Positions 1 to 8,097 of a stretch of DNA of 64,000 bases are shown here, in pieces. How positions within the stretch are numbered: the first letter of the stretch is position 1; the number at the start of each line of letters is the position of its first letter. The notes under the pieces are model-generated. The model ran no database searches. It was not told the DNA's origin and was given only the letters and a program-made list of their open reading frames with translations. Both the position numbers and the translations under genes were made by a program. This stretch comes from Streptosporangium saharense (GTDB taxonomy: Bacteria > Actinomycetota > Actinomycetes > Streptosporangiales > Streptosporangiaceae): assembly GCF_014203715.1 (NCBI RefSeq), contig NZ_JACHJP010000005.1, positions 248,001 to 312,000 of the forward strand, in the 5' to 3' direction.

Positions 1-2
1 GC

Positions 3-1142
3 TTCACCATCACCGCGGCCCTCGCCATCGGCGCCTACGTGACCAAGACCGACGTGGCCAGGGGATACGTGGTGCTCGCCCTGCCGCTGGCGACGCTGCT
101 GACCATCCTCGCGAGGTACGGCCTGCGCCGCCGACTGCACCGCAGACGCGCCCAGGGGGCCTGCATGCGCCGGGTCGTCGCGGTCGGCCACCGCGCCTCG
201 GTCACCGACCTGGTCCGCCGCTTCCGCAGGGAGCGCTACCACGGCATGGAGGTCGTCGGCGTCTGCGTGCCGTACGACGGGATGGGGGATGTCGAGGGCG
301 TTCCGGTGCTCGGGGGGCTGTCCGACGTCCCGATCGCCGTCCCCCAGGTCGCGGCCGACACGGTCGCGGTCCTGGCCTGTCCCGAGATGGACGGGGTGGC
401 GCTGCGGCGCCTGGCCTGGAGGCTTGAGCGCACCGAGACCGACCTGGTCGTCGCCCCGGCGCTGATGGAGGTCGCCGGGCCGAGGATCACGATCCGCCCC
501 GTGGCGGGGCTGCCGCTGCTGCACGTGGAACACCCGGAGCTGACCGGGCCGCGCCAGCTCGCCAAGAACCTCTTCGACCGGGTCGGCGCCGGGCTGCTGC
601 TCGTCGCGCTGCTGCCGTTGTTCGCCGTGCTGCCGGTGGCCGTACGCGCCTCGGGGCCTGGACCGGTGTTCTTCAGGCAGCGGCGGGTCGGCAGGGACGG
701 CGTCGAGTTCACGATCTACAAGTTCCGCACCATGACCACCGACGCGGAACGGCGGCGGGTCGAGCTGACCGGCGACGGGCAGAGCGTGCTCTTCAAGATC
801 CGCAACGACCCGCGCATCACCCCGGTCGGCGCCATGCTGCGGCGTCACTCCCTGGACGAGCTGCCGCAACTGGTCAACGTGCTGCTCGGCCAGATGTCGC
901 TGGTCGGTCCGAGACCGCCGCTTCCCGAGGAGGTCGCCCAGTACGGGGACGACGTCCGGCGCCGACTGTTGGTCAAGCCCGGCATGACCGGATTGTGGCA
1001 AGTCAGTGGGCGGTCTGACCTATCTTGGGAGGAATCTGTACGGTTGGACCTACGCTATGTGGAGAACTGGTCCCTCACCCTGGACCTGCAGATCCTGTGG
1101 AAGACCTGGTCGGCTGTCGCGCGAGGGGCTGGAGCATACTGA
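3..1142 (+). CDS. Polyprenyl-phosphate sugar-1-phosphate transferase (5' end outside window)
   Basis: Initiating enzyme of surface polysaccharide synthesis: it transfers a sugar-1-phosphate to undecaprenyl phosphate at the membrane. The reading frame is already open at base 3 (FTITAALAIGAYV...), so the gene starts upstream; the GTG at 39 is not the true start. The visible part has N-terminal membrane segments, then a Rossmann-like region (RRVVAVGHRAS), a membrane hairpin (GAGLLLVALLPLFAVLPV) and the full catalytic domain with FRQRRVGRDG, YKFRTM, KIRNDPRITPVG, DELPQLVNVL, SLVGPRPPLP and KPGMTGLWQVSGRS. That order is typical of the WbaP/WcaJ/CpsE family. It overlaps cysQ by one base (TGATG) and heads the rightward sulfation/glycan operon. 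The sugar cannot be told from sequence. Confidence 0.93.
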   Translation, partial: FTITAALAIGAYVTKTDVARGYVVLALPLATLLTILARYGLRRRLHRRRAQGACMRRVVAVGHRASVTDLVRRFRRERYHGMEVVGVCVPYDGMGDVEGVPVLGGLSDVPIAVPQVAADTVAVLACPEMDGVALRRLAWRLERTETDLVVAPALMEVAGPRITIRPVAGLPLLHVEHPELTGPRQLAKNLFDRVGAGLLLVALLPLFAVLPVAVRASGPGPVFFRQRRVGRDGVEFTIYKFRTMTTDAERRRVELTGDGQSVLFKIRNDPRITPVGAMLRRHSLDELPQLVNVLLGQMSLVGPRPPLPEEVAQYGDDVRRRLLVKPGMTGLWQVSGRSDLSWEESVRLDLRYVENWSLTLDLQILWKTWSAVARGAGAY

Positions 1143-1909
1143 TGACGATTCGCGACGACCACGTTCTCGCCGCGGACCTGGCGACGAGGGCGGGCGAGCT
1201 GCTGCTCGCCCTGCGCGAGAAGGTGGGCTTCGACGACCCGGCCGCGCTGCGCGCCGAAGGCGACTCCGCCTCACACCGCTTCCTGATGGACGCGCTGGCG
1301 ACCTCACGTCCAGGTGACAGTGTGCTGTCCGAGGAGGCGCCCCAGGACGAGCGTCTCGACCCCCGCCGTCTCACGGCGGAGCGGGTGTGGATCGTCGATC
1401 CGCTCGACGGCACCCGCGAGTTCGGCGAGGAGGGCCGCGACGACTGGGCGGTCCACGTGGCGCTGTGGGAGCACGGCGCGCTGGGCGCCGGGGCGGTCGC
1501 GCTGCCCGCCGCGGGTGTTACGCCGTCCACCCTTGAGCCTCCCGCCCTGCCGCAGCTCAGGACCGGCGCGCGGCCGAGGATCGCGGTCAGCAGGAGCAGG
1601 CCCCCCGAGTTCGTCGTCGAGCTGGCCGACCGCATCGGGGCCGAACTGGTGCCGATCGGCTCGGCGGGCGCCAAGATCTCCGCGGTCCTCACCGGCCGCG
1701 TCGAGGCCTACGTGCACGCGGGTGGCCAGTACGAGTGGGACTCCGCGGCCCCGGTCGCCGTCGCCCTCGCCTCGGGAGCCCACGCCAGCCGGATCGACGG
1801 CTCCCCCCTGACCTACAACCAGGGTGACCCGTTCCTGCCGGATATTCTTGTTTCCCTACCGGAACTGGCGCCGACCTTGCTCGCCGGAATCCGGGATCTC
1901 CACCGATAA
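1142..1909 (+). CDS. cysQ: 3'(2'),5'-bisphosphate nucleotidase CysQ (inositol monophosphatase family)
   Basis: Hydrolyses 3'-phosphoadenosine 5'-phosphate (PAP), the product left when a sulfotransferase has used PAPS, and so prevents product inhibition. The 255-residue product has the metal-binding motifs of the inositol monophosphatase superfamily: SEEAPQDERLD, WIVDPLDGTREF and the C-terminal WDSAAPVAVALASG. The ATG at 1142 overlaps the preceding stop as TGATG, so an upstream in-frame start at 1025 is rejected. Its place between a glycan-initiating transferase and the ATP sulfurylase genes, in a locus with three sulfotransferases, favours a role in PAPS-dependent sulfation. Members of this family can also act on inositol or fructose phosphates, which sequence alone does not exclude. 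Confidence 0.9.
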   Translation: MTIRDDHVLAADLATRAGELLLALREKVGFDDPAALRAEGDSASHRFLMDALATSRPGDSVLSEEAPQDERLDPRRLTAERVWIVDPLDGTREFGEEGRDDWAVHVALWEHGALGAGAVALPAAGVTPSTLEPPALPQLRTGARPRIAVSRSRPPEFVVELADRIGAELVPIGSAGAKISAVLTGRVEAYVHAGGQYEWDSAAPVAVALASGAHASRIDGSPLTYNQGDPFLPDILVSLPELAPTLLAGIRDLHR

Positions 1910-1928
1910 TCCCCGCTAGGAGAGTCAG

Positions 1929-2843
1929 ATGCTTCAGTGCGACTACACCACGTCGCAGCTCGATGTCCTTGAGGCAGAGGCCATTCACATCATGCGTGAG
2001 GTGGCGGCCGAGTTCGAGCGTCCCTGTCTGCTCTTCTCCGGTGGTAAAGACTCGATCGTCATGCTCCGCATCGCGGAGAAGGCCTTCTGGCCCGCGCCCA
2101 TCCCCTTCCCGCTGATGCACGTCGACACCGGGCACAACTTCCCCGAGGTGATCGAGTTCCGCGACCGCAGGGTGGCCGAGCTGGGCGCCCGCCTCGTCGT
2201 GGCCAGCGTGCAGGACTCCATCGACGCCGGGCGCGTCACCGAGGAGACGGGCCGCAGGGCCTCCCGCAACCGGCTGCAGACCACGACCCTGCTCGACGCG
2301 ATCGAGGACAACGAGTACGACGCCGTGTTCGGCGGGGCCCGCCGCGACGAGGAGAAGGCCCGCGCCAAGGAGCGCGTCTTCTCCTTCCGCGACGACTTCG
2401 GCCAGTGGGACCCGAAGAACCAGCGGCCCGAGCTGTGGAACCTCTACAACGGGCGCATCCGCAAGGGCGAGCACATCCGGGTGTTCCCGCTGTCCAACTG
2501 GACCGAGCTCGACGTCTGGGACTACATCCGGCGCGAGGGCATCGAGATCCCGTCGATCTACTACGCCCACCGGCGCAAGGTGTTCGAGCGCGACGGCATG
2601 CTGCTGTCCGACACCGAGTTCATCCTCCGCGACGAGGACGAGCCGCTCGTCGAGATGACGGTCCGCTACCGCACGGTCGGCGACGTGACCTGCACCGGCG
2701 CCGTCCAGTCGACCGCGGCCACGGTCGAGGAGATCATCGAGGAGATCGCGGTGACCCGGCTCACCGAGCGCGGCGCGACCCGCGCCGACGACCGGGCCTC
2801 CGAGGCGGCGATGGAGGACCGCAAGCGGGAGGGATACTTCTAG
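1929..2843 (+). CDS. cysD: Sulfate adenylyltransferase subunit 2 (ATP sulfurylase small subunit)
   Basis: Forms adenosine 5'-phosphosulfate (APS) from sulfate and ATP together with the GTPase CysN, in the cytosol. The 304-residue product has the N-type ATP pyrophosphatase loop (LLFSGGKDSIVML, about residues 35-47), MHVDTGHNFPEV, FGGARRDEEKARAKER and the C-terminal AVQSTAATVEEIIEEI segment, and its length fits the family. A good ribosome binding site (AGGAGAG) precedes the ATG 19 bases after cysQ. Its stop codon overlaps the GTG of a possible small reading frame that bridges to cysN. No sulfite or PAPS reductase genes accompany it, which suggests APS made here is destined for sulfation. Confidence 0.97.
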   Translation: MLQCDYTTSQLDVLEAEAIHIMREVAAEFERPCLLFSGGKDSIVMLRIAEKAFWPAPIPFPLMHVDTGHNFPEVIEFRDRRVAELGARLVVASVQDSIDAGRVTEETGRRASRNRLQTTTLLDAIEDNEYDAVFGGARRDEEKARAKERVFSFRDDFGQWDPKNQRPELWNLYNGRIRKGEHIRVFPLSNWTELDVWDYIRREGIEIPSIYYAHRRKVFERDGMLLSDTEFILRDEDEPLVEMTVRYRTVGDVTCTGAVQSTAATVEEIIEEIAVTRLTERGATRADDRASEAAMEDRKREGYF

Positions 2844-3040
2844 TGCGTGAGGTCCTGTCGCACCGGCCCGTCCCTCCCTGGGAGGGGACGCGCGTGAGCC
2901 TGGGGGCCTTCCCCAACGGCCGCGCCCTGTCTCACCTGCCGCTGCCCGCCGCCCCGGTGTGGGAACGGCCCCACCCGCTCGGCCCGCCCGCCGCGCGGCC
3001 TTCCCGTGCCAGCCGTACGACCTCTGGAGAGCAGCTCTGA
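2843..3040 (+). CDS. Possible 65-residue small protein bridging cysD and cysN
   Basis: A small open frame starts at a GTG that overlaps the cysD stop (TAGTG) and ends at a TGA that overlaps the cysN ATG (TGATG). A Shine-Dalgarno-like GGGAGGG lies about nine bases upstream. About 86% of its codons end in G or C, as in neighbouring genes. The product is rich in proline and arginine (for example RPVPPWEGTR and LPLPAAPVWERPHPLGPP), has no recognisable domain and no membrane segment. It also contains an imperfect hairpin near 2868-2892 around a CCCTGGGA core. It may be a real translationally coupled protein, or an untranslated spacer whose frame is open by chance. I do not recognise it. Confidence 0.35.
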   Translation: MREVLSHRPVPPWEGTRVSLGAFPNGRALSHLPLPAAPVWERPHPLGPPAARPSRASRTTSGEQL

Positions 3041-4302
3041 TGGACATCCTTCGCTTTGCCACCGCGGGAAGCGTCGACGACGGGAAGTCGACCCTCATCG
3101 GCCGCCTGCTCTTCGACTCGAAGGCGATCTTCGAGGACCAGCTTGAGGCCGTCGAGCGCACCTCCCGCGACCGCGGCACCGAGTACACCGACCTGTCGCT
3201 GCTCACCGACGGCCTGCGGGCCGAGCGGGAGCAGGGCATCACGATCGACGTGGCCTACCGCTACTTCGCCACGCCCAAGCGCAAGTTCATCATCGCCGAC
3301 ACCCCGGGCCACATCCAGTACACCAGGAACATGGTCACCGGCGCCTCGACCGCCGACCTGGCGATCATCCTGATCGACGCGCGCAAGGGCGTGATCGAGC
3401 AGTCGCGGCGGCACGCCTTCCTGACGACGCTGCTGCGGGTGCCGCACCTGGTGCTCGCGGTCAACAAGATGGACCTGGTCGACTACTCCCAGGAGCGGTT
3501 CGAGGAGATCCGTGAGGAGTTCACGGCCTTCGCCTCCAAGCTGAACGCCCCGGACCTCACGTTCATCCCGATCTCGGCGCTGCACGGCGACAACGTGGTC
3601 TCCCGCTCGGAGAACATGCCGTGGTACAACGGCTCCTCGCTGCTGCACCACCTGGAGCACCTGCACATCGCCTCCGACCGCAACCTGGTGGACGTGCGCT
3701 TCCCGGTGCAGTACGTGATCAGGCCGCAGCGGGCGACCGACCCGGCCTTCCACGACTACCGCGGTTACGCGGGCCAGGTCGCGGGCGGGGTGCTCAAGCC
3801 GGGCGACGAGGTCATGCACCTGCCCTCCGGGCTGACCACGCGCATCGCCTCGATCGACACCTTCGGCGGTCCCGTCGAGGAGGCCTTCCCGCCCATGTCG
3901 GTGACCCTCCGCCTTGAGGACGACATCGACATCTCCCGGGGCGACATGATCTGCCGCCCGAACAACCAGCCGCACGCCGCCCAGGAGCTTGAGGCGATGG
4001 TCTGCTGGATGACCGACGCGAGCAAGCTGGGCCCGCGCACCAAGCTGACCATCAAGCAGACGACCCGTACGGCCCGCGCCCTGGTCCGCGACCTGCACTA
4101 CCGGATCGACGTCAACACGCTGCACCGCGACGAATCGGCCCAGAGCCTCGGCCTGAACGAGATCGGCCGGGTCTCGCTGCGCGTCACCCAGCCGCTGTTC
4201 GTGGACGACTACGCGAGGAACCGCCTCACCGGCGGGTTCATCCTCATCGACGAGACGACCAGCAACACCGTCGGCGCCGGGATGATCGTCGAGGCCCGCT
4301 GA
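3040..4302 (+). CDS. cysN: Sulfate adenylyltransferase subunit 1 (GTPase subunit)
   Basis: GTP-driven regulatory subunit of ATP sulfurylase; it couples GTP hydrolysis to APS formation by CysD. The 420-residue product begins MDILRFATAGSVDDGKST, which contains the P-loop, followed by EREQGITIDVAYRYF, DTPGH, NKMD and translation-factor-like beta-barrel domains to the C terminus. There is no fused APS kinase domain after the barrels; that activity is supplied by the separate cysC gene on the other strand. The ATG at 3040 is preceded by GGAGAG, and upstream in-frame starts would add residues that are not family-like. A strong hairpin follows at 4315-4357. Confidence 0.96.
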   Translation: MDILRFATAGSVDDGKSTLIGRLLFDSKAIFEDQLEAVERTSRDRGTEYTDLSLLTDGLRAEREQGITIDVAYRYFATPKRKFIIADTPGHIQYTRNMVTGASTADLAIILIDARKGVIEQSRRHAFLTTLLRVPHLVLAVNKMDLVDYSQERFEEIREEFTAFASKLNAPDLTFIPISALHGDNVVSRSENMPWYNGSSLLHHLEHLHIASDRNLVDVRFPVQYVIRPQRATDPAFHDYRGYAGQVAGGVLKPGDEVMHLPSGLTTRIASIDTFGGPVEEAFPPMSVTLRLEDDIDISRGDMICRPNNQPHAAQELEAMVCWMTDASKLGPRTKLTIKQTTRTARALVRDLHYRIDVNTLHRDESAQSLGLNEIGRVSLRVTQPLFVDDYARNRLTGGFILIDETTSNTVGAGMIVEAR

Positions 4303-4314
4303 CACCTTCTCTCT

Positions 4315-4357
4315 GGTCCCCTTCACCGCCCGCCGTACGCGGGTGGGGGAGGGGACC
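4315..4357 (+). terminator. Hairpin terminator after cysN
   Basis: GGTCCCC at 4315-4321 pairs with GGGGACC at 4351-4357, and CACCGCCCGC pairs with GCGGGTG inside it. The result is a long GC-rich stem directly after cysN. There is no long U-tract, which is common in high-GC actinomycetes. Confidence 0.6.
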
Positions 4358-4458
4358 TTCGCGTTGCGGGGACCGGTAGATCGTTTTCCCGTTCCGCGAC
4401 CCCCATGTGACTCTCCGCGCTAGTCTCGGCACGTTCCGTATCCGGCCGGTGAGGATTC

Positions 4459-5424
4459 GTGCCCGTGTCTGACAGTCCGTCCCCCGCCAGGGTCGTCTTC
4501 CTTGGTGGTCTCGGCCGCAGCGGCACCACGTTGCTCGAACGCCTGCTCGGCGAGGTCCCCGGCATCGTCCCGCTCGGCGAGGTCGCCCACCTCTGGTCGC
4601 GCGGCGTGCTCGCGAACGAGAACTGCGGGTGCGAGCAGCCGTTCGGCACCTGCCCGTTCTGGCGCGAGGTCGGCGCGCGGGCTTTCGGCGGTTGGTCGCG
4701 GGAGCTCGCCGGAAGGGTCGTCACGCTCGGGCGGCGGGTCGACCGCACCCGGCACATCCCCGCCCTCGCCCAGCTCATGGCCGACGGCAGGACGGGCGCC
4801 CCCTGCTGGCCGTCGCGCAGGACCGCCGCCCTGGGGGAGTACGCCGCGGCCCACCGCCGTCTCTACGACGCGGCCGGTGAGATCGCCGACTGTCCGGTCG
4901 TCGTCGATTCGAGCAAGCACGCCTCCCTGGCCTTCTGCCTGGCCGCCGCGGGGGTGGACGTGCACGTCGTGCACGTCGTGCGCGACCCCAGGGCCGTCGC
5001 CCACTCCTGGCACAGGCGGGTCGTCCGCCCGGAGAACGGCTCCCCGATGACCCGCTGGTCACCGGCCCGCACCTCGGTGCACTGGCTGGCCCAGAACCTC
5101 GGCATCGAGCTCCTGGCCCGTGGCGGCGTGCCCGTCACCAGGGTCCGCTACGAGGACCTCGTCCGGGCTCCGGCGGACACGCTCAGGCACCTGACCGGCA
5201 GGATCGGCCTGCCCGCCCGCCTCGACTTCCTGACCGGCGGCGAGGCCCTGCTCTCCAGGGCGCACACGGTCGCGGGCAACCCGGTGCGCTTCACGGTCGG
5301 CCCGCTCGGGCTGGTCCCCGACGAGGCCTGGCGCACCTCGGCCCCGGTCCTGCACCGCCGCCTGGTCACCGCGCTGACCTGGCCACTGATGATCAAGTAC
5401 GGCTATCGCGGGAGGCTCGTGTGA
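4459..5424 (+). CDS. PAPS-dependent sulfotransferase (first of three)
   Basis: Probably transfers the sulfuryl group of PAPS to a hydroxyl of a glycan or glycolipid. The 321-residue product has a 5'-phosphosulfate binding loop near the N terminus (FLGGLGRSGTTLLERLL) and a 3'-phosphate binding motif (VVHVVRDPRAVAHSW). CGCEQPFGTCPFW, typical of one bacterial sulfotransferase subgroup, lies between them. The GTG at 4459 is preceded by GTGAGG. The gene follows the cysN terminator but overlaps the next glycosyltransferase (GTGA), so it belongs with the glycan genes. Substrate unknown; a trehalose/Stf0-type or other lipid-sulfating role cannot be excluded. Confidence 0.85.
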   Translation: MPVSDSPSPARVVFLGGLGRSGTTLLERLLGEVPGIVPLGEVAHLWSRGVLANENCGCEQPFGTCPFWREVGARAFGGWSRELAGRVVTLGRRVDRTRHIPALAQLMADGRTGAPCWPSRRTAALGEYAAAHRRLYDAAGEIADCPVVVDSSKHASLAFCLAAAGVDVHVVHVVRDPRAVAHSWHRRVVRPENGSPMTRWSPARTSVHWLAQNLGIELLARGGVPVTRVRYEDLVRAPADTLRHLTGRIGLPARLDFLTGGEALLSRAHTVAGNPVRFTVGPLGLVPDEAWRTSAPVLHRRLVTALTWPLMIKYGYRGRLV

Positions 5425-6332
5425 GACCGTCGGTGGGAGTGGTCATCCCCACGAGAGGCCACAGACCGGAGCACCTGCGCGCCGCCACGCGCGCCGCCCT
5501 CGGCCAGACATACTCCGGCGAGGTCGAGGTTGTCGTCGTCGCGGACGGCACGGGGAGCGCGCGGGTCACCGACCAGCTCGCCGACCTCCTCGTCCCCGGG
5601 GCACGGAGCGTCCGGGTCGTGCCCAACCGGCGCCTGCCCGGCCTTCCCGGGGCGCGCAACACCGGCATCGAGGCACTCGGCACCGACCTGGTCGCCTTCT
5701 GCGACGACGACGACCAGTGGGCGCCGGGCAAACTCGCCGCCCAGGTCGGGGCGCTCACGGCGCGGCCGGACGCGGAGTTCGCCAGCTGCGCCATCGAGGT
5801 CGAGTACGGCTCCCGCCGCGTTCCGCGCCTCGCGGGGACTTCCACGGTCACCCGGGCCCACCTGCTGCGCTCGCGGATGGCGATGGTGCACTCCTCGACC
5901 TTCCTGTTCAGGCGGGGCGCGTTCCTGGTGGACGAGAGCGCGCCGAACGGCCAGAACGAAGACTGGGACCTGGCGCTGCGCGCCGCCACGTGCCGTCCCA
6001 TCGCGCACGTGGACCGTCCACTGGTACGCGTCCGATGGGGCGCCTCGCTGTACGCGACCCGGTGGGCGGACCGCATAGCCGGGCTTGAGTGGATGCTCGC
6101 CCGGCACCCCGATCTGGCCGTGGACCCGCGCGGCGCGGCACGGGTCTACGGCCAGATCGCCTTCCACAACGCGGCCCTCGGCCGTCGCAGGGAGGCGGGC
6201 CGCTGGGCGCTTCGGGCCCTCGCCGTACGGCGTGGCGAGCCCCGGGCGCCCATCGCGCTGGCCGTGGCGGCCGGTCTGGTCTCGGCCCACACGGTGCTGG
6301 ACGTGCTGCACCACCGCGGGCACGGCATCTGA
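5421..6332 (+). CDS. Family 2 glycosyltransferase
   Basis: Nucleotide-sugar-dependent transferase that likely adds a sugar to the lipid-linked repeat unit on the inner face of the membrane. The 303-residue product shows the GT-A fold signatures SVGVVIPTRGHRPEHL at the N terminus, LPGLPGARNTGIEALGTDLVAFCDDDDQW (with a DDDD metal-binding run) and NGQNEDWDLALRA. Its start GTG overlaps the sulfotransferase stop (GTGA) and its stop overlaps the next ATG (TGATG), so all three genes are translationally coupled. No transmembrane segment is evident. Donor and acceptor are not predictable. Confidence 0.88.
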   Translation: MRPSVGVVIPTRGHRPEHLRAATRAALGQTYSGEVEVVVVADGTGSARVTDQLADLLVPGARSVRVVPNRRLPGLPGARNTGIEALGTDLVAFCDDDDQWAPGKLAAQVGALTARPDAEFASCAIEVEYGSRRVPRLAGTSTVTRAHLLRSRMAMVHSSTFLFRRGAFLVDESAPNGQNEDWDLALRAATCRPIAHVDRPLVRVRWGASLYATRWADRIAGLEWMLARHPDLAVDPRGAARVYGQIAFHNAALGRRREAGRWALRALAVRRGEPRAPIALAVAAGLVSAHTVLDVLHHRGHGI

Positions 6333-7174
6333 TGGCGACCGGTACGGCCAGGACCCAGGGCAGGCGGCGTCGTGACAAGACCCTGGACAGGGCGCGGGAC
6401 GAGGCGGCCCGTAAGCGCCGCAGGGTGCGGGTCGCGGGGCTCGTCCTCGACCCGATGAGCGAGGGCGAGGTCGTCGATCACGTGATCGCCTCGCTGAAGT
6501 GCGGTGAGGGCGGCCACCTGGTGACCCCCAACGTGGACATCGGCTGGGCCGTCGCCCGCGACCCCGAGGCGCGTGAGCTGGTCGAGAATGCCGATCTGGC
6601 GGTCGCGGACGGTATGCCGCTGGTGTGGGCGGCCGATCTGCTCGGCACGCCGGTTCCCGGCAGGGTCACCGGCGCCGACCTGATCTGGTCCCTGTCCGAG
6701 GCGGCGGCCTTCTACCGCTACCCGGTCTATCTGCTCGGTGGCCCGCAGGGCGCGGCCAGGCAGGCGGCGGCCCGGCTGCTCGAACGCCACCCCCGCCTGG
6801 ACGTCGTGGGGGCCGACGCCCCGCCGCCCGGGTTCGAGACGACCGAGGAGGGCTACGCGAAGGTCAAGGAGGACCTGCTGGCCGCCGCGCCCCGGGTGGT
6901 CTTCGTGGGCCTCGGCTTCCCCAAGCAGGACCGGCTCATCGCGCGGCTCCGCCAGGACATGCCCGCGACCTGGTTCGTCGGCTGCGGCGCGGCGATAGCC
7001 TTCGCGGCGGGTACGGCCCGCAGGGCGCCGATGTGGATGCGGCGCTCCGGGCTCGAATGGCTCTTCCGGCTGATCAACGAGCCCGGCAGGCTGGCCCGCC
7101 GCTATCTCCTGCACGACCTGCCGTTCGCGCTCAAGCTGCTCACGGTCTGTCTGCTGCGGCGGCTCTTCTCCTAG
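6332..7174 (+). CDS. WecG/TagA/CpsF family glycosyltransferase
   Basis: Members of this family (GT26) transfer N-acetylmannosamine, N-acetylmannosaminuronate or related sugars to an undecaprenyl-linked acceptor. The 280-residue product has VRVAGLVLDPMSEGEVVDHV, GGHLVTPNVDI, DLAVADGMPLVWAADLLG, RVTGADL, YLLGGPQGAA, GLGFPKQD, CGAAIAFAAGT and RAPMWMRRSGLEWLFRLINEP, which runs through the family signature from end to end. The ATG at 6332 overlaps the upstream stop. It ends tail to tail with the leftward operon: both stops lie in one CTAG at 7171-7174, so there is no spacer between the convergent genes. Confidence 0.93.
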   Translation: MATGTARTQGRRRRDKTLDRARDEAARKRRRVRVAGLVLDPMSEGEVVDHVIASLKCGEGGHLVTPNVDIGWAVARDPEARELVENADLAVADGMPLVWAADLLGTPVPGRVTGADLIWSLSEAAAFYRYPVYLLGGPQGAARQAAARLLERHPRLDVVGADAPPPGFETTEEGYAKVKEDLLAAAPRVVFVGLGFPKQDRLIARLRQDMPATWFVGCGAAIAFAAGTARRAPMWMRRSGLEWLFRLINEPGRLARRYLLHDLPFALKLLTVCLLRRLFS

Positions 7175-8097
7175 GTGGAGACCAGCTCCAGGACGCGGCG
7201 GGTCTCCTCGGGGCTGAGCCGGTTGGCCGCGTTGGTCAGGGCCAGCCGGGAGTCCATCGGGCGGTAGGCCGTACGGGACAGACCGCTCCACGCGAAGCCG
7301 AGGCCGCCCGACGCCGCCGCCGATGCCGTGGACGCCGTGCAGGCCCGCAGGACGCGTTCGCGGGCCTTGGCGGACCAGGTCAGGCCCAGCCTGCCGTACA
7401 GGGCGCGGAACCCCGCCTCGGGGTCGGCGGCGAGGTCCTCGTAGCGGACCAGGGTGATGCCCGGGTGCCCGGCCGCCAGGGTGGTGGTGACCCGCCTGGC
7501 CGCCCGCCACAGCGCGACCGCCTTGGCGATGCGGTCCTGGCAGCCGATGAGAGCGCGCAACGCCTCAAGGTGCGGGTGGTCCCTGACGAGCAGCGGCTGT
7601 TCGAGCAGCTCGTGGAAGTAGACGGTCCAGCCGAGCCGCTGCCAGCTGCCCACGAACGGCACCGCGTCACGCTGCAGGACGACCACCCGGCAGCCGAGGC
7701 GTTCGGCGAACCACCCGGCGGAGAACAGGGCGAACGGGTCGTCGAGCAGCGCCCGCCGCCCAAGCAGCCGCCCCAGCGTGAAGGCCGTGCCGTACCTCGC
7801 CATCCTGGCCAGGTCGTACGGCGAGCGGTTGCGCCGCAGCTCGGCCAGGAACCGGTAGCGCAGCGCGACCGTGTCGGTGAAGGCGGGCAGCCAGGCGTCC
7901 TCGTTGTCCCGGCAGATGTACTGGAAACGGTGGGTGACGTGGGCGTTCAGCACCCCCGGGCAGCGGCCCGGCGGGTGCTGGGGGTTGAGCGGCTCGTTGA
8001 CGTAGACCAGACCGCCGCCCGCGGCCAGCATCTTGCCCGTCCAGCTCGTGCCGCTCCTGGGCAGTCCCGTGACCAGCACGGGAACCCTGCCCGTCAC
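7171..8097 (-). CDS. Sulfotransferase (second of three)
   Basis: PAPS-dependent sulfotransferase of 308 residues. The start GTG overlaps the stop of the flippase gene (GTGA), giving an N terminus MTGRVPVLVTGLPRSGTSW. It carries the phosphosulfate-binding loop at once, so longer upstream starts are rejected. VNEPLNPQHPPG, a segment resembling the 3'-phosphate site (CRVVVLQRDAVPFVGSW) and TLVRYEDLAADPEAGF follow in the order expected for the fold. It is the last gene of the six-gene leftward operon and shares a CTAG stop with the convergent WecG-type gene. It is only distantly similar to the other two sulfotransferases, so different sites on the glycan may be sulfated. Confidence 0.85.
   Translation of the reverse strand: MTGRVPVLVTGLPRSGTSWTGKMLAAGGGLVYVNEPLNPQHPPGRCPGVLNAHVTHRFQYICRDNEDAWLPAFTDTVALRYRFLAELRRNRSPYDLARMARYGTAFTLGRLLGRRALLDDPFALFSAGWFAERLGCRVVVLQRDAVPFVGSWQRLGWTVYFHELLEQPLLVRDHPHLEALRALIGCQDRIAKAVALWRAARRVTTTLAAGHPGITLVRYEDLAADPEAGFRALYGRLGLTWSAKARERVLRACTASTASAAASGGLGFAWSGLSRTAYRPMDSRLALTNAANRLSPEETRRVLELVST

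Noticed and set aside
2932-4326. A 464-codon minus-strand frame opposite cysN
   Set aside because: The plus strand encodes a complete CysN with all GTPase motifs; the antisense product is low-complexity and matches no family.
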